From Erigeron canadensis (Eukaryota > Streptophyta > Magnoliopsida > Asterales > Asteraceae), in NCBI RefSeq assembly GCF_010389155.1, contig NC_057768.1:45115633-45179632 (forward strand): 64,000 nt of DNA. The letters are read 5' to 3'. The translations under genes and the position numbers were made by a program. The notes under the pieces are model-generated. The model did not search any database and was not told the origin of the DNA. It was given only the letters and a program-made list of their open reading frames with translations. Below, in pieces: positions 19,166-30,800 of this stretch (within the stretch, counting starts at the first letter, position 1; each line of letters starts with the position of its first letter).

Positions 19166-19200
19166 CTAGAATGCATCCCCCGTGCAATGCACGGATTTGA
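19166..19200 (-). mobile_element. Helitron 3' end, minus orientation
   Basis: On the minus strand the hairpin CCGTGCATTGCACGG (19180-19194) is followed 10 bp later by CTAG (19169-19166) and then T, the signature of a Helitron 3' terminus. The element would extend to the right from here; I could not find its 5' TC end. It is a different family from the 18-kb copy. Confidence 0.6.
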
Positions 19201-22045
19201 TAATTATTTAAATTACACATTCATTTAAGGCTAACCTTAGTCATTACATAAGTTTGTAAGAACACAATAATAAACTCTAATAAACTCATGGCCGTTTAAA
19301 AAAAAAAGACAACTCAAGGGTTTCTTATGAATTCTAAGTTGCAACCATTTGATAAGCTCTAATACTCCCTCCATGGTTGCATAAGCTCTGAAGTATAAAC
19401 ACCATGAATTCACCTTTCATGTAGAAAATCAAGAAGATTAGACATACCTTTAAGCATATCAGGAAGTGCGATAAAGGAAAAAGGAATGACTCACATAAGG
19501 TTTCAATCTTTATTGATTTTGTGAGAGCTTATATTGTAAAAATATTCATATCCACGTCAGAATTTCAAGGAAAAGGTTAGAAACTTTTTGAAGTGAACTT
19601 GAAGTTGGTCTTCTAATCATCTTTAATTCTTTGCTGTAGAATGAATCATGTTTCACTCCAAAAACATGCACCAAAATATCAGTATATGTATATGTATATG
19701 TGATTGTATTTTACACACAACCAGTAAATAGTTTTGAAGCCTCAACTTGCTAATTACGTCATACGTTTAGTAAGCAACTTAACTTTAAGAAAACCATGAC
19801 CGATGACATTCATTTATAAACATATATGCTTATTGAACATACTTCATCTGTCCCAAAAAAAAACATGACGTCTAATAGCGCACTTTATTGCAATTAACCA
19901 AACCTGTTTAGACCCTTTTACCCAACCCGTATACCAAATTCATAGTTTTGCAATGACTACCATATGAGTAAGCAATTCAAGCTAAAGCTTGCATTGCCCA
20001 ATAAGGAATAGGATGAATAATGTTGGAAAAGAGCGAGTAGTGGCCAAAGCCTAAACAACGATAGTCTTTTCTACCAGTCAAGTGAAAGGAAGCCAGTTCT
20101 TATAGTCTAGGAACAAAAGCAACATTTGAAGGAGTTTGGCTAATTAGATTTAAAATTTATACATAATCTGTCGACATTCACGACAACAATTACAACTTAG
20201 ATAAGAATGGGTAAAACACCTACCTGGTGTGATGAGTTCAAGAAGTAATGGTCCACTTTCCTAGGGTTGTAAATCCGCCTCAGAGTTCAATAAGGTAACT
20301 CCCTGTTGTAATTTACTAATATAAAATGTAGTAAAGCATCATTTTTGATTAACAAAAACATAGGAAAAGTACCAGCCATGCTCTTTATATTCCAAAGTTA
20401 AGCATTCCCCAATGTCATTACTAAACAACTCTCTGTAATCCTCAAGCATAAAGCTTGGTAAATATGGTGTTACACATATTTGGAAGATAATTAAACCACC
20501 AAATAGAAGAAATCAAAATAAAAAAAATGATCGAAACTAAGTTACCTGTCTTGGTTACTGTCACCATGGGTGTGTTATCTTCTTCATAATCTGAAACTGG
20601 CTTAACTATATATATACTAATATGAAGTAATTCTATTATTAAAAATATTGCATAAGGTATCATCATATTTAATTACCATTCTAACTAATAAAAACACTCC
20701 AACAACTTCATATGTGATAAGGTTTATGTTTCAGTGGTTTTGTGATTCTTATAGTAATACAACATAATACATAGTTATCCATTCTTTGAATCCACCACCC
20801 TTGTAGCATGAATAGCATGCCTAATATTCAAACCTGTTCAAATCCTTCATACCATTAATCTCATGATTGATTGAAGTCAAATTGGTCACGTCGATCTCTT
20901 CTATAGAAAGCGGTATAAAAGAACACTACTGAAAGACCAAAGTGTATGACTTGAAAAAACGGGTACCCAAGTAGTTATCTGGTAGCAGCTTTTGTCTCTA
21001 CCCAAAGACTATTGTGAGACATCACTGAAGAAAACGGGCACATATAATGGATTCATCAATCATATTCAACCCCGGGAAAAAAAAATATATTTACATATGC
21101 TTTCAAGTGTAACGTTGCGTTAACTGTTAACAATATTCATTAGATTATCATTTAGTTTATAAATTAAACAATTATACAAAAAAATATGTCATCCTTTGTA
21201 GGGTATATGTATATCATCTATCAGCCATCTACACTCCATCCACACTGATATATAAAAACAACAATTGATAACTAATTAAGATTGTAAGTAACAAACACTG
21301 TATTGCTCTTCAGAGCTTAAAGATTGACCTTTCTGGTTACATATGTGCATATACACCTATTAAAAGCACCAACATAAAACTAATCAAAAAGTTGGAAGGG
21401 AAATAAAATAGGTCAATTTGCGTTATATTTTAAGTGGCCATGCAATAGTGAAGAACTCAGATTAACTATAATTAGATAATATAAGTTAGATTACCTTGTC
21501 CTTAATTTAAGCTGCCTAGAACATAGCATGAGTTAATTTGACATGGTGGTTATCATTAACAGAAATCAAGGAATTCAAACTCTTGCCTTTAATTGTAGTT
21601 ACTAGCCAGTTTTAATCTAATGTTCAACTATTAGCCAAAAGAGATCGACAATGTGTACTCACAGTTTGAAGCTTTCCAACCCAAAATATTCTTCTTGCGA
21701 TCAGACACTACTTGGAAGCCTGGCAAGAAGTTTATTTTAAAAAAAAAACAAATATTAGTTGCATTTTCAGTAGTAATGAAGTTTCCATAATATATATGAA
21801 ATACATAAACACTTCGATCCCCTAGTAATCACATGAAATTCATCCTCAAGAAAAGTTTCCAAAAATATATATGAATTTCATTTGTTGAACTACGATCACT
21901 TAAACTTTAAAAGTAAATGAGATCTATGTGTTTATCTGTAACCCAGACTCCACCCAAACCATCCTGACCCAATTTTAAAAAATAATCATTTTGACCGAAC
22001 CTGATTAATGCTACATACAATGTATGGATCAAGTAAGTTTAGACA
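19201..22045. other. No intact gene; exon-like minus-strand fragments
   Basis: Repeat-like AT-rich sequence. At 20472-20368 the minus strand has a short open stretch (MLEDYRELFSNDIGECLTLE, then YKEHGWYF) that looks like a protein exon, but I do not recognise the family. Other candidate exons near 20300-20220 are broken by stops. I see no complete gene. Confidence 0.4.
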
Positions 22046-22051
22046 TACCTG

Positions 22052-22215
22052 GATAATAATTTTAATACCGAGTTCATCCCATGGAAGCTGAAGAGGGTCT
22101 CAACTGCAAACAACCTTGATCAACTATCCATCAACACTGATTGTCTCATTATCGACAATCTTAACATCAGCTTTGAAGGTACCTAACATAAAGTCATACT
22201 TAAGCAAGTGAGAAG
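22052..22215 (-). pseudogene. GAPB: Chloroplast GAPDH subunit B (GapB) exon fragment
   Basis: The minus strand reads [21 protein letters not shown], then TISVDG, stop, LIKVVCS, stop, DPLQLPWDELGIKIIIQ and a GT splice-donor-like site. From memory of the family this matches the chloroplast NADP-dependent GAPDH B subunit in the NAD(P)-binding half (LLKYDSMLGTFKA.., RDPLKLPWAELGIDIVIE). Two in-frame stops replace conserved residues (Lys after SVDG and Arg before DP), so the copy cannot be functional. I find no neighbouring GAPDH exons: the catalytic SCTTNC block is absent from the surrounding few kb. It is an isolated gene fragment, perhaps captured by a transposon. Confidence 0.8.
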
Positions 22216-24240
22216 GTGCACGTATACCAAAATGTGAAACCTAGTAATCAAGCTTTCAAAAACTTAGACTCATTAAATAACTTAATAGTTTTCGCTACGA
22301 TTAAAATAATTCACCCAATATGGATGCTAATTTTTAAAAAAGTAAATCACATTTGACACTAACTACAAACATAAATCTATAATATGTGTTTCAAGTCAAG
22401 GCAAATATGAGTCCATACTTTCAAGAGATCATCTTGGATAGGCCGAAAGTCCAAAAAAAACATGAGTGTGTACTTTGAATAGAACCATTGTAATCTGACT
22501 TAAGACCCGACTAAAAGGGGCGTGAGTTTATCCAGTACTTTGGTTTAGTATCTTACCCAAAATACGACGGAGTTGAAGTCCAGCGTTTTCAATGGGCCAG
22601 TTAATGCAATAGAATAAATAATCCATCAGTAAATATAATCTTACTAAAAGTAAGAAGTAACAATAATACTTAAAAAGTGAAATACTCCGTACTACCTAGA
22701 ACACATCCAACAATGGCTGCGGGAACATGTACACTGCTTTTCCAAAATCTAAAATGTAGTCCAACACTTTTGCCCCATTGAATTTATCTGCAAACAACCA
22801 TGGTAAAAGATCCATTTCAAATGAGCATTTGAGAAATGATAAAAATTGAATCATATACCATTGTTGCATTTTGGAATTACTATTGATCAAATTTAATTAA
22901 ACACAGGTCTAATAAAGAGATTGTGATACACAAAACAAAGTATATGTTGCAAATAAAGTTGGCCGTTCTAATGGATTTAGTTACGGAAGGGTCGATTTCG
23001 GTCCGTTTTATCACTAAATACTCGAATGGGCCAAATCCAAACATACAGTTTTTCGAAAACAATCAAAGTTACCTATTTCGCATAGAGCCATTTCTTTGAG
23101 ACATAACATCAAACACCAACAAAACAATCTCAGATACTGCAAAAAATAAATAAAAATTTAGAGGTAATTGAAATCGACAACTTAGAAGGCTAAACATAAA
23201 ATGTAAGCTGATCTTAAATTTACATCTATATGTTATATAATTAAAATATATCAAATAATAGTGAACTTTCGCAAAACATAAAATAAACGATTCATATTAC
23301 CTTCGTTTTGATTATATTACCTTGTTCACATACCATTGTTTCTTTGAGACATAACATTAAACACTTTGTGTGCAACCACTTGTCCTGCAATAATCCTCGA
23401 CCAAAATTAGAGAAAAAAAGGAAGAGGAAACTAAAAGAAGAATATATACTCACAAAATTACTTGATTGCACAAAGTACTTGTGTTATCACAAAATTACTT
23501 GATTGCAGCAACTGAAAAATGCCTAATCTCAAAAATACTTGTGTTATCTAAGCTAACCTTCATCACCAAAAACGAAAGAAGGCATAAATCTGTGGACGAT
23601 GTAATGTTACATGATCATATCCACTGGCCAAAGTGTTATCTTCACCCTCTACATCAGACCGTACACTTCTAGGTAAAGTTATTCTTTCCAATTTCTTTCG
23701 GCTATGAGACATTAACAAAGTAACAGATTCAAAATAATATAGCTTTAAAACTTCAATATATAAAATGAATAGACAATCTTTAAGTGAATCTTGTATAATT
23801 ATTATATTGAAATGAACTACTGAATTCGTCTAATGATTTTTGAAATAATGTGAAAAATTACCTGAAAGATGGTCTCCTAAAATCATTTTTTTAAACATAC
23901 AAATTCGATAATCAAAACAAACAAAAAGTGAATAGCATGATCTAATGATAGAACGAATAAATTCAACCTCGTAAATCTCCCCATAAATATCACTATATAT
24001 TTTGTGCTAAGAACACCAACATGAGCTTAACTTATAATATACCTTAGAAAAAACACAAATTAAAAAAATGAAATCTGTCCCAAATAATTTCTTGGAAATG
24101 AAAAACACACCCACCTAAAACTAACAATATAAACACAAAAACACAATATAATGTACAATATCAGCAACAATTAATGAAGGGAAATAATGGGGTTTTCATA
24201 TAAATACACAGAAACTCTGTTTTTTTTCCCTTTAGCGCTT
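22216..24240 (-). other. Region with duplicated exon-like segments but no intact gene
   Basis: On the minus strand two segments bounded by AG and GT share the words TTTRATGTTATGTCTCAAAG: 23133-23067 and 23385-23326. They look like a duplicated exon. A further open stretch at ~22800-22696 (FADKFNGAKVLDYILDFGKA, then VYMFPQPLLDVF) resembles protein but I do not recognise it. Frames are short and separated by AT-rich sequence, so this is most likely a decayed multi-exon gene or captured fragments. Confidence 0.35.
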
Positions 24241-25224
24241 AATAAAGCAGGGCAACAATCATTCATCAGTTTAAAGCTTTATATCAAATTCAATCAAAAA
24301 ACAATTAAATAAATGCATATAGATATAGATATAGATATAGACATAGAATAATAGATATAGGTAGAAACCAACCTTCGGGCAAGTATCAACATCATCTTCA
24401 CTATCGTTTCTGGACCAAATCGGTTACCTGGATGAATCAAGCAATATTCATAAGAAGAATCTATTTATCAAACATGTAACAACTAATAACCAAACACGAA
24501 TCCAGAAGTATCGGTGATCAAATAAGAATTGCTAAATAAATAGAGGTAATGGAAATGAAACATCCTTCAAATAATTCGAAGAATGAGTGTATCACTATTA
24601 GGCATGAAAAGAAGATAAATCATATGAGAAAAGAAGGACTAACCTTGTGCGTGATGCTGTAGATTAGGGGTTGGAGAAGATGAGTGCTAATCGTACAGAC
24701 TTATTGGCTTCTCTAATTTCTCTAATGAGTGTTTTTAAATGATGAGTTTTTTAGGCTTATAATTTTTTTTATGGACTCTGAACTAAAAATTTCTTTTTTC
24801 TAAGAAAAATGGAAAGACTCAAGCATTTAATTCAATTAAAGCCATTACACAAAACAGATAACATATTTATTTGGGCTTCAAATTATCCGGCTGGATAACA
24901 TTTTTGAAAACCAAAAGTTATAAAAATTTATTATTACGTTAAACATTAATTAAATATTAGAATTAACAAAAAAAATTAACATTAATGTAATAAATTTCAG
25001 CAATTAATAATTAATCCTATTAAATACACATCGATAAATCGTCAATAATACGTCAATTTTTTCACTTGATTGATAGAATTTTTAGATATATATAGATAAT
25101 AGAGCATGCCATTCATATCCTCAAGAATATAGGCAAAAAATATATAAAAAAAATGCGTTGCAAGCGTACTTCTTTTTAACGACATTTTAATAATCTTGCA
25201 AAAGAAATGAAAAAAAAAATCCTT
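24241..25224. other. Possible non-coding leader exons and AT-rich intergenic sequence
   Basis: On the minus strand 24712-24651 ends in AAG|GTTAGT and 24427-24376 is bounded by CAG and AAG|GTTGG, as spliced leader exons would be, but neither opens a coding frame. A short GATATA run lies at 24320-24341. The 24740-25224 stretch is AT-rich with no gene. Confidence 0.35.
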
Positions 25225-25242
25225 AGATAAATCCTTTGTGTA

Positions 25243-25521
25243 CCCAAATTTAAGACTTGAAAAGTACATAAGAAGCCTTTTTATGAAGGCTTGACTTGGG
25301 TTTACCCAGATTCAAGTCTGAGGGGGCAGAGTTTACCTTTATTAATCGTCTTGTCTTCGGGCGGATTAATAGGGGGTTTTCTTCCATCGGGTATTTGAAA
25401 TAGGCATTTCTACTTCGAGGGAGCTCTCTAACGCGGACCCGACTAAGACAACGTATGTTAGACCTCCCGCTGTTGAATCGCGACAAGAAGTTCTCAAGCG
25501 AAATTCACATTTAAAAAAAAA
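25243..25521 (+). mobile_element. tRNA-derived SINE, copy 1
   Basis: Flanked by an 18-bp target duplication AGATAAATCYTTTGTGTA at 25225-25242 and 25522-25539 (one mismatch). The head contains a B-box-like GATTCAAGTCT and an anticodon-stem-like AGCC..GGCT hairpin, with the A box degenerate. The body shares blocks with copy 2 (ACAACGTAnGTTAGAnCTCC near the 3' end), and the element ends in an A-rich tail. It has no coding capacity; the minus-strand frame over it is chance. Confidence 0.75.
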
Positions 25522-25539
25522 AGATAAATCTTTTGTGTA

Positions 25540-25841
25540 CTTCTAACTATAGCTCAGTGGTTGAGCACCAGCTTTACATGCTGGAGGTCTCTAGTTTGAG
25601 ACCTGGGAAAGTCATTTGAGAGAATTTCACAATAAAGTCCTCTAGTGAAGCATGTTTGAGTCCTGTAGAGAGGGCATGGTTTTATCCCAATTAAATGTCG
25701 TGCTTTCGTACGGTTTAGTTGAGAGTTTTTCCTCCTACTAGGTATTGAGGGTAAGGGGTCTATTTAGCGAGGATACGGTTAAAACAACGTAAGTTAGATC
25801 TCCTGTTATGAACAAATGATCCACACTTTAAAAAAAAATAA
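25540..25841 (+). mobile_element. tRNA-derived SINE, copy 2
   Basis: Begins just after the right target duplication of copy 1. The head keeps a clear Pol III A box (TAGCTCAGTGG, 25550-25560), an anticodon arm CCAGC-TTTACAT-GCTGG, and a B-box-like GTTTGAGACC. The body and A-rich tail parallel copy 1, and AATAAAATCTTTTGTAAA after the tail resembles the same target site. It is not a functional tRNA: the acceptor stem does not pair and the B box deviates. Confidence 0.75.
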
Positions 25842-25859
25842 AATCTTTTGTAAATCAAA

Positions 25860-27878
25860 TCATGAAAGATAGTAGTATATCATATTTGTGGACAAACATT
25901 AATTAATTAATTAACTAATTAATGACCATAGTATATCTGTATCCTCCACCACGTGACCATAGTAGTGCTGGCACAAGTAAGAGTGACAATACAATATTTG
26001 TCTTTTCAAATTTTTTGTAATTATTTTATATTTTTTGTATATATATTTTTTCTGGAGAAGATTTTAGAAGTTTTTTGAACTGTACCTCCTATCCCGCTCT
26101 CACGCTCCCCCCTCCTTTCCTTTCAGTCTCTCTCTCTCCCCTATATATACACACATTAGCTCTCTCTCTCACACAGTCTCTCCAATATATATCTTGTTCT
26201 TCTTATTTGTTGTTGTTGTTGTTGTTGTGCTACAATAATATTGTATTATTAAAATTAAAAATGCATTTGAAGCCTGCCCTATTTAATTAGCTAGGTGTAG
26301 CTCCGATCTTCATTGTAATCAGCGGCGCATCCAAAATATGCATTGTAAGCTCATTTATCCACACATTTTTTCACTCTCCCATACATCTTATATACACATA
26401 TAAACAAATTGAATCTGCTGGCTAGCCTGCGTTCTATATAGATCTGTTACATTTTTTATTTTTCACTTTTAATTATTTATTGTTCCCTTTTAATTTATAT
26501 TTTCATGAGTCGATTGATAGTATATATATGTGTATATATTTTGATTTAGCTGTGATTGAATCATTTGTAGTTTATGAGTATTCTTATGAGGCATGCTCAA
26601 CAATTTATCTATTTTGGTTACGACATACTGTATATTTCGTACTCTTTTTATATATATATATATTATATAAACAGTGAAATTAATATAATATTCTTCTTGT
26701 ATCATTGACTAGTAATTTAGATTTTTCTTGTGGCATGCACATGATGCGGCTTTTAAGAAGCTTCTCTTTTTTATTGATGTAAACTAGTACTTAAGAATAT
26801 AGATACTGTATATCATTTGGCACATTATGATTCATTTTTTCTTTTGTATTTTGTGTCTAATAAAATAAGATGTTAGTTGATTTTCTTAAACTTTTGTTAT
26901 TATTCTATTTACTTTCGATGGATTAGTGTGTTTGGGGATTATTTTTTTCATAACTTCAAGTGACAGTTGATTATTTTGATTTTACTCATAAAAATTGGTA
27001 ACAGCAATAATACCCAATCGGCCAATCTTGCCAAATGCGGAATATGCCTCGGCTTGGGGTAGAAAGACTGCTTCCACAATCATAAAAGAATAGGTGTTAA
27101 GCGTTTAATTTGGAATGACTTTATAGTATCAGGATATAGTGTGCCTATTTCGGAAAAATATGGACCAATGACCTGTTTATATGCCACTTATCATTTGAGC
27201 AGCAGTCTGTTTAAACAATTGTAATATCCACACAGAGATTTTTAGCACATGAGTGACTTACATATACGAGGCATATGGACAATTGTCTGTTTCTCTGTTG
27301 TAGGTGCTTACTGTATTTACATCACACTTCAGAAAAAAAAGTAAATACTTGTATAGTTTTCAGGATTCTAAACCAAAACGGGGAAGGAATGTCGCAGGTT
27401 CAATCTGCCACAAAGCAGATGAGCTTGAAAGAAATTATCACATATGATGTAGCTGATTGTTGAAATTCAACCTTATAGTTGCAATAGCATGATTCATGTT
27501 TCTTTTGAACCCCAAGAAAATATATTGCTTTTTTGCAGTCACTTCAAAATATAAGTTGACACAATTGCATGTCTGCATGTATCATAGTCAAAAACTAATA
27601 AACCAGTTAGAGGCTTATTCATCTGTCAAACCCCCTCTTACTGGATGTAGATAGTGAACGAGCCTAAGTAACAAACATGCTTATCACCAGTCACAATCTG
27701 AGTAGTGTAGTTGACCTATAAGAATTAGTGGACTAGAACGCAAACCATATTTTCATTTCACAACATGGATATTATATTTACTAATGTAGTTGTGAATATC
27801 TGTATATTTTTGGAGCAGAGTTTATGGAAAGCATGTCAATTTAACATAAGGCGCCATTATCCTTCAAGGGAAAGAGAC
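25860..27878 (+). promoter_or_regulatory. Cyclin A2 promoter and leader, probably with a 5' UTR intron
   Basis: CTATATATAC near 26141 is a plausible TATA box, followed by a CT-rich leader (26090-26190) and a (TTG)n run at 26208-26228. GT-donor contexts such as ATT|GTAAGC near 26345 and the 1.5 kb to the ATG make a leader intron likely. There is no coding gene here. The exact transcription start is a guess. Confidence 0.35.
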
Positions 27879-30800
27879 ATGGATAAAGAAAATGCATCTG
27901 CTGCTAATATTCTGGGCGCCGCTGGACGCCTTACTAGAGCACGTGCTAAAGCTTTGGGAGCAACAGGGGGTTTTCCACCACTACATCCGGTGGCAAAACA
28001 GGATCGTAATCAGGCCCTTTGTCCAAAATTAAAACGAGCATCAGGAGATATCAAGTCTGTTACTGGTGCTGCTCCTACTGGCCAGCTCAAGAGAAGGGCT
28101 GTTTTTAAGGATATCACTAACAAATCCTCAGATTCCAGCATAAAAGGTTACAATGGAAATAAAGAACAGGTATGACTTATGACCGTTCAGTTGATAAAGA
28201 AACATGTTATTCATTTATATATACACTTCTAACATAAATATAGACTAGGGATAGAAGTGAAGGCACATAATGTATGCTTCATTTTTTTTTCTTGGTGATG
28301 TTGCTTGTTGTCAGGCTACCAAGCAGATCAAAAGATGTATTACAAAGAAGAATGAAAGGGTGGCACCATCTAATTGGGTGGACCCTCACGTTCATAAGAA
28401 GGCAAAAACATCAGAAAACATTACCAAAAAGAGTATGGATGAAGTAAATTTACATACAAAATCAGATAATGATACATCTATCCAACCACGTACTCATGAA
28501 AATCATAGAATGGGTGGTATGCCAGATTTGATTCTTGCAAGTCGGATATCCAACGAACACTCTGGACTTGGAAGTATTTCAAAGAAAGGTCAAATTATCA
28601 TTATTTATTTTAATTTGCTGTAAACTAGGCCTTATGATGTGCATGTGTCATGAATCACAAAGCAATGGTCCACAGTTGTATATGTAGCTCAAATCTATCA
28701 AGCAACTTCAATATCCTTAATTCCAAGTTGGCCTATCTATAAAAGATAACTATATTGTTATTACAGTCAAAGTTAATATATTTGAATTCAATAATCAAGT
28801 ACCAAGCTGAAGGATTGTGTACATGTTTTTCATTTAAGGCTTTCTGGTCCTTTAATATTAGAACCTTTTGAAGCAATATTGATTGTAACTATCTTCTGTT
28901 GTTCCCTTCTTTAGACTCCTCTTTATGTGGGTTCATAAGAATATTTTTTTGTTGCATCATGCAGGAGATGACAAGATTACCGGTGATATGAAATCCTCAA
29001 ATGATCAGGCCATTGTTGACATTGATTCTAGGCATAAGTGTCCCCAGATGTGTAGCTTATATGCTGCAGAAGTATATGGCAATTTACGCATCGCAGAGGT
29101 CTGAATTGCTGTTGACCTCCCCTCATCGGTTAATACCTCTTTTTTTTTTAATTGTTATTAAGAACTGACCAACTTTCTCTATTTTGAGCAACGTTTATCG
29201 TATTAAATCATATTCTTAAGTATACAACAAGTATAGTTTTGTTTTATGTATCCAGGGAGTGTTTATTAAGCTTATCAGCATATTGTGTTTTCAAAATACA
29301 ATAAGGTCAAACTCAAAAGCTGGTGCGAAAGAGAGCTTATTTGAGCTTGATTTATGAAAAAAGAGAGCTTCACAAGCTTTTTCAAACCAGCTTTTATGCT
29401 TCATGTATTTTGAAAACAACATAATCTAGAAAATAAGTTTATCCCAAATACCCTCTTGTTCAAATCATGTGCTATCTTCATTATAAATTTTGAAGTACTT
29501 TTTTCTTCTAAATCCTAATGAGTATAAGACTATATGTGTTTGTAAATTCTAATAGTGTGTATATGTTGCCTTCTCAGATACTACTATGTACTACATCTTC
29601 TATTTGTGTTCCATAAGAAGTACTCCTTTTCTTTCACTTATTTTAGAGGATCTTATTTTTCTACAGCTTAAGTGGAGACATTCAGTTGATTATATGAAAG
29701 CAGTGCAGCTGGAGATCACGCAAGAAATGCGTGGGATTCTCATTGATTGGCTTGTGGAGGTTAGTTAGTCAATATCTTTTGGGTTCAGAATTTCCACTTT
29801 TAATCAATAACCATACATATACGCATATGCCACCACGAATGTATTTATTGTTTCAAAAAGCATCAGATATCTTCATGTCATCGCTCATCAATGTCTTGCA
29901 CTTGCCCTCCATTTGTGCCTTGCTCAATATTAATCTGTGCAAAATTATCTACCATTTTAGCGTCATAGAGATATACTATTTGCTTCTGCATTTACTTAAT
30001 CCGCTAGCTAAACAAGAATGTATGATCACTTTTTCCCCATACATATTAAGGCATTTACATAGTAGGACGTTCTTTCAAATTTTAACAAGACATGTTTAAA
30101 GTTTTTCTTACTGCAGATATCCTTATTCATAAGTTGTTAATCACGAGTTTCTCAAATTATAGGTGTCTGAAGAATATGGACTAGCTTCTGAAACATTTTA
30201 TTTAACGGTTTCTCTCATTGATCTGTATCTTTCCAAAAAATGCATTGGAAAGCGACGACTCCAATTACTTGGTATAACCTGCATGCTCATTGCTTCGTAA
30301 GTTCTCATTCTTTTCCATTACCAAGATGCATTAATCATCAACAGACCTTACTGAAAAATCCAGACACTATGCAGTATATATATCAAGATTTCATCACGTC
30401 TTCACTACCATTTTTATAAATGACAATCATGACATCTATTTAATAGATCTAACATTCCTCCGTTCTCATTTTGTCCCATTTGGTGTGAAGAAAGATAATG
30501 ATGTGATAGTGGGTCATCTATAGTGTTCTATACTTCATTACTTTTAAAATTCTCTATGTATGTTTTGTGAGTATTATTTAACAAAAAGACGTGGTTTATG
30601 CATCATTCACCAGTTCTAGCTTATCCTGTAAGAAAATTGTCCATTAAGAGTTGCTTTCAACTAGTATGCAATTGATTACACAGTTAAGTCATATAAAAGA
30701 GTCTAATCAGATGTATTTCTTGAATATTGATTTAAGGAAATACGAAGAAATTTATGCTCCACGTATCGAAGAGTTCTGCTTTATCACTGACAGCACCTAC

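Noticed and set aside
25545..25617. Candidate tRNA gene (A box, anticodon arm with TAC, B-box-like segment)
   Set aside because: The acceptor arms do not pair, the B box deviates, and the sequence is the head of a SINE with an A-rich tail and target duplications.
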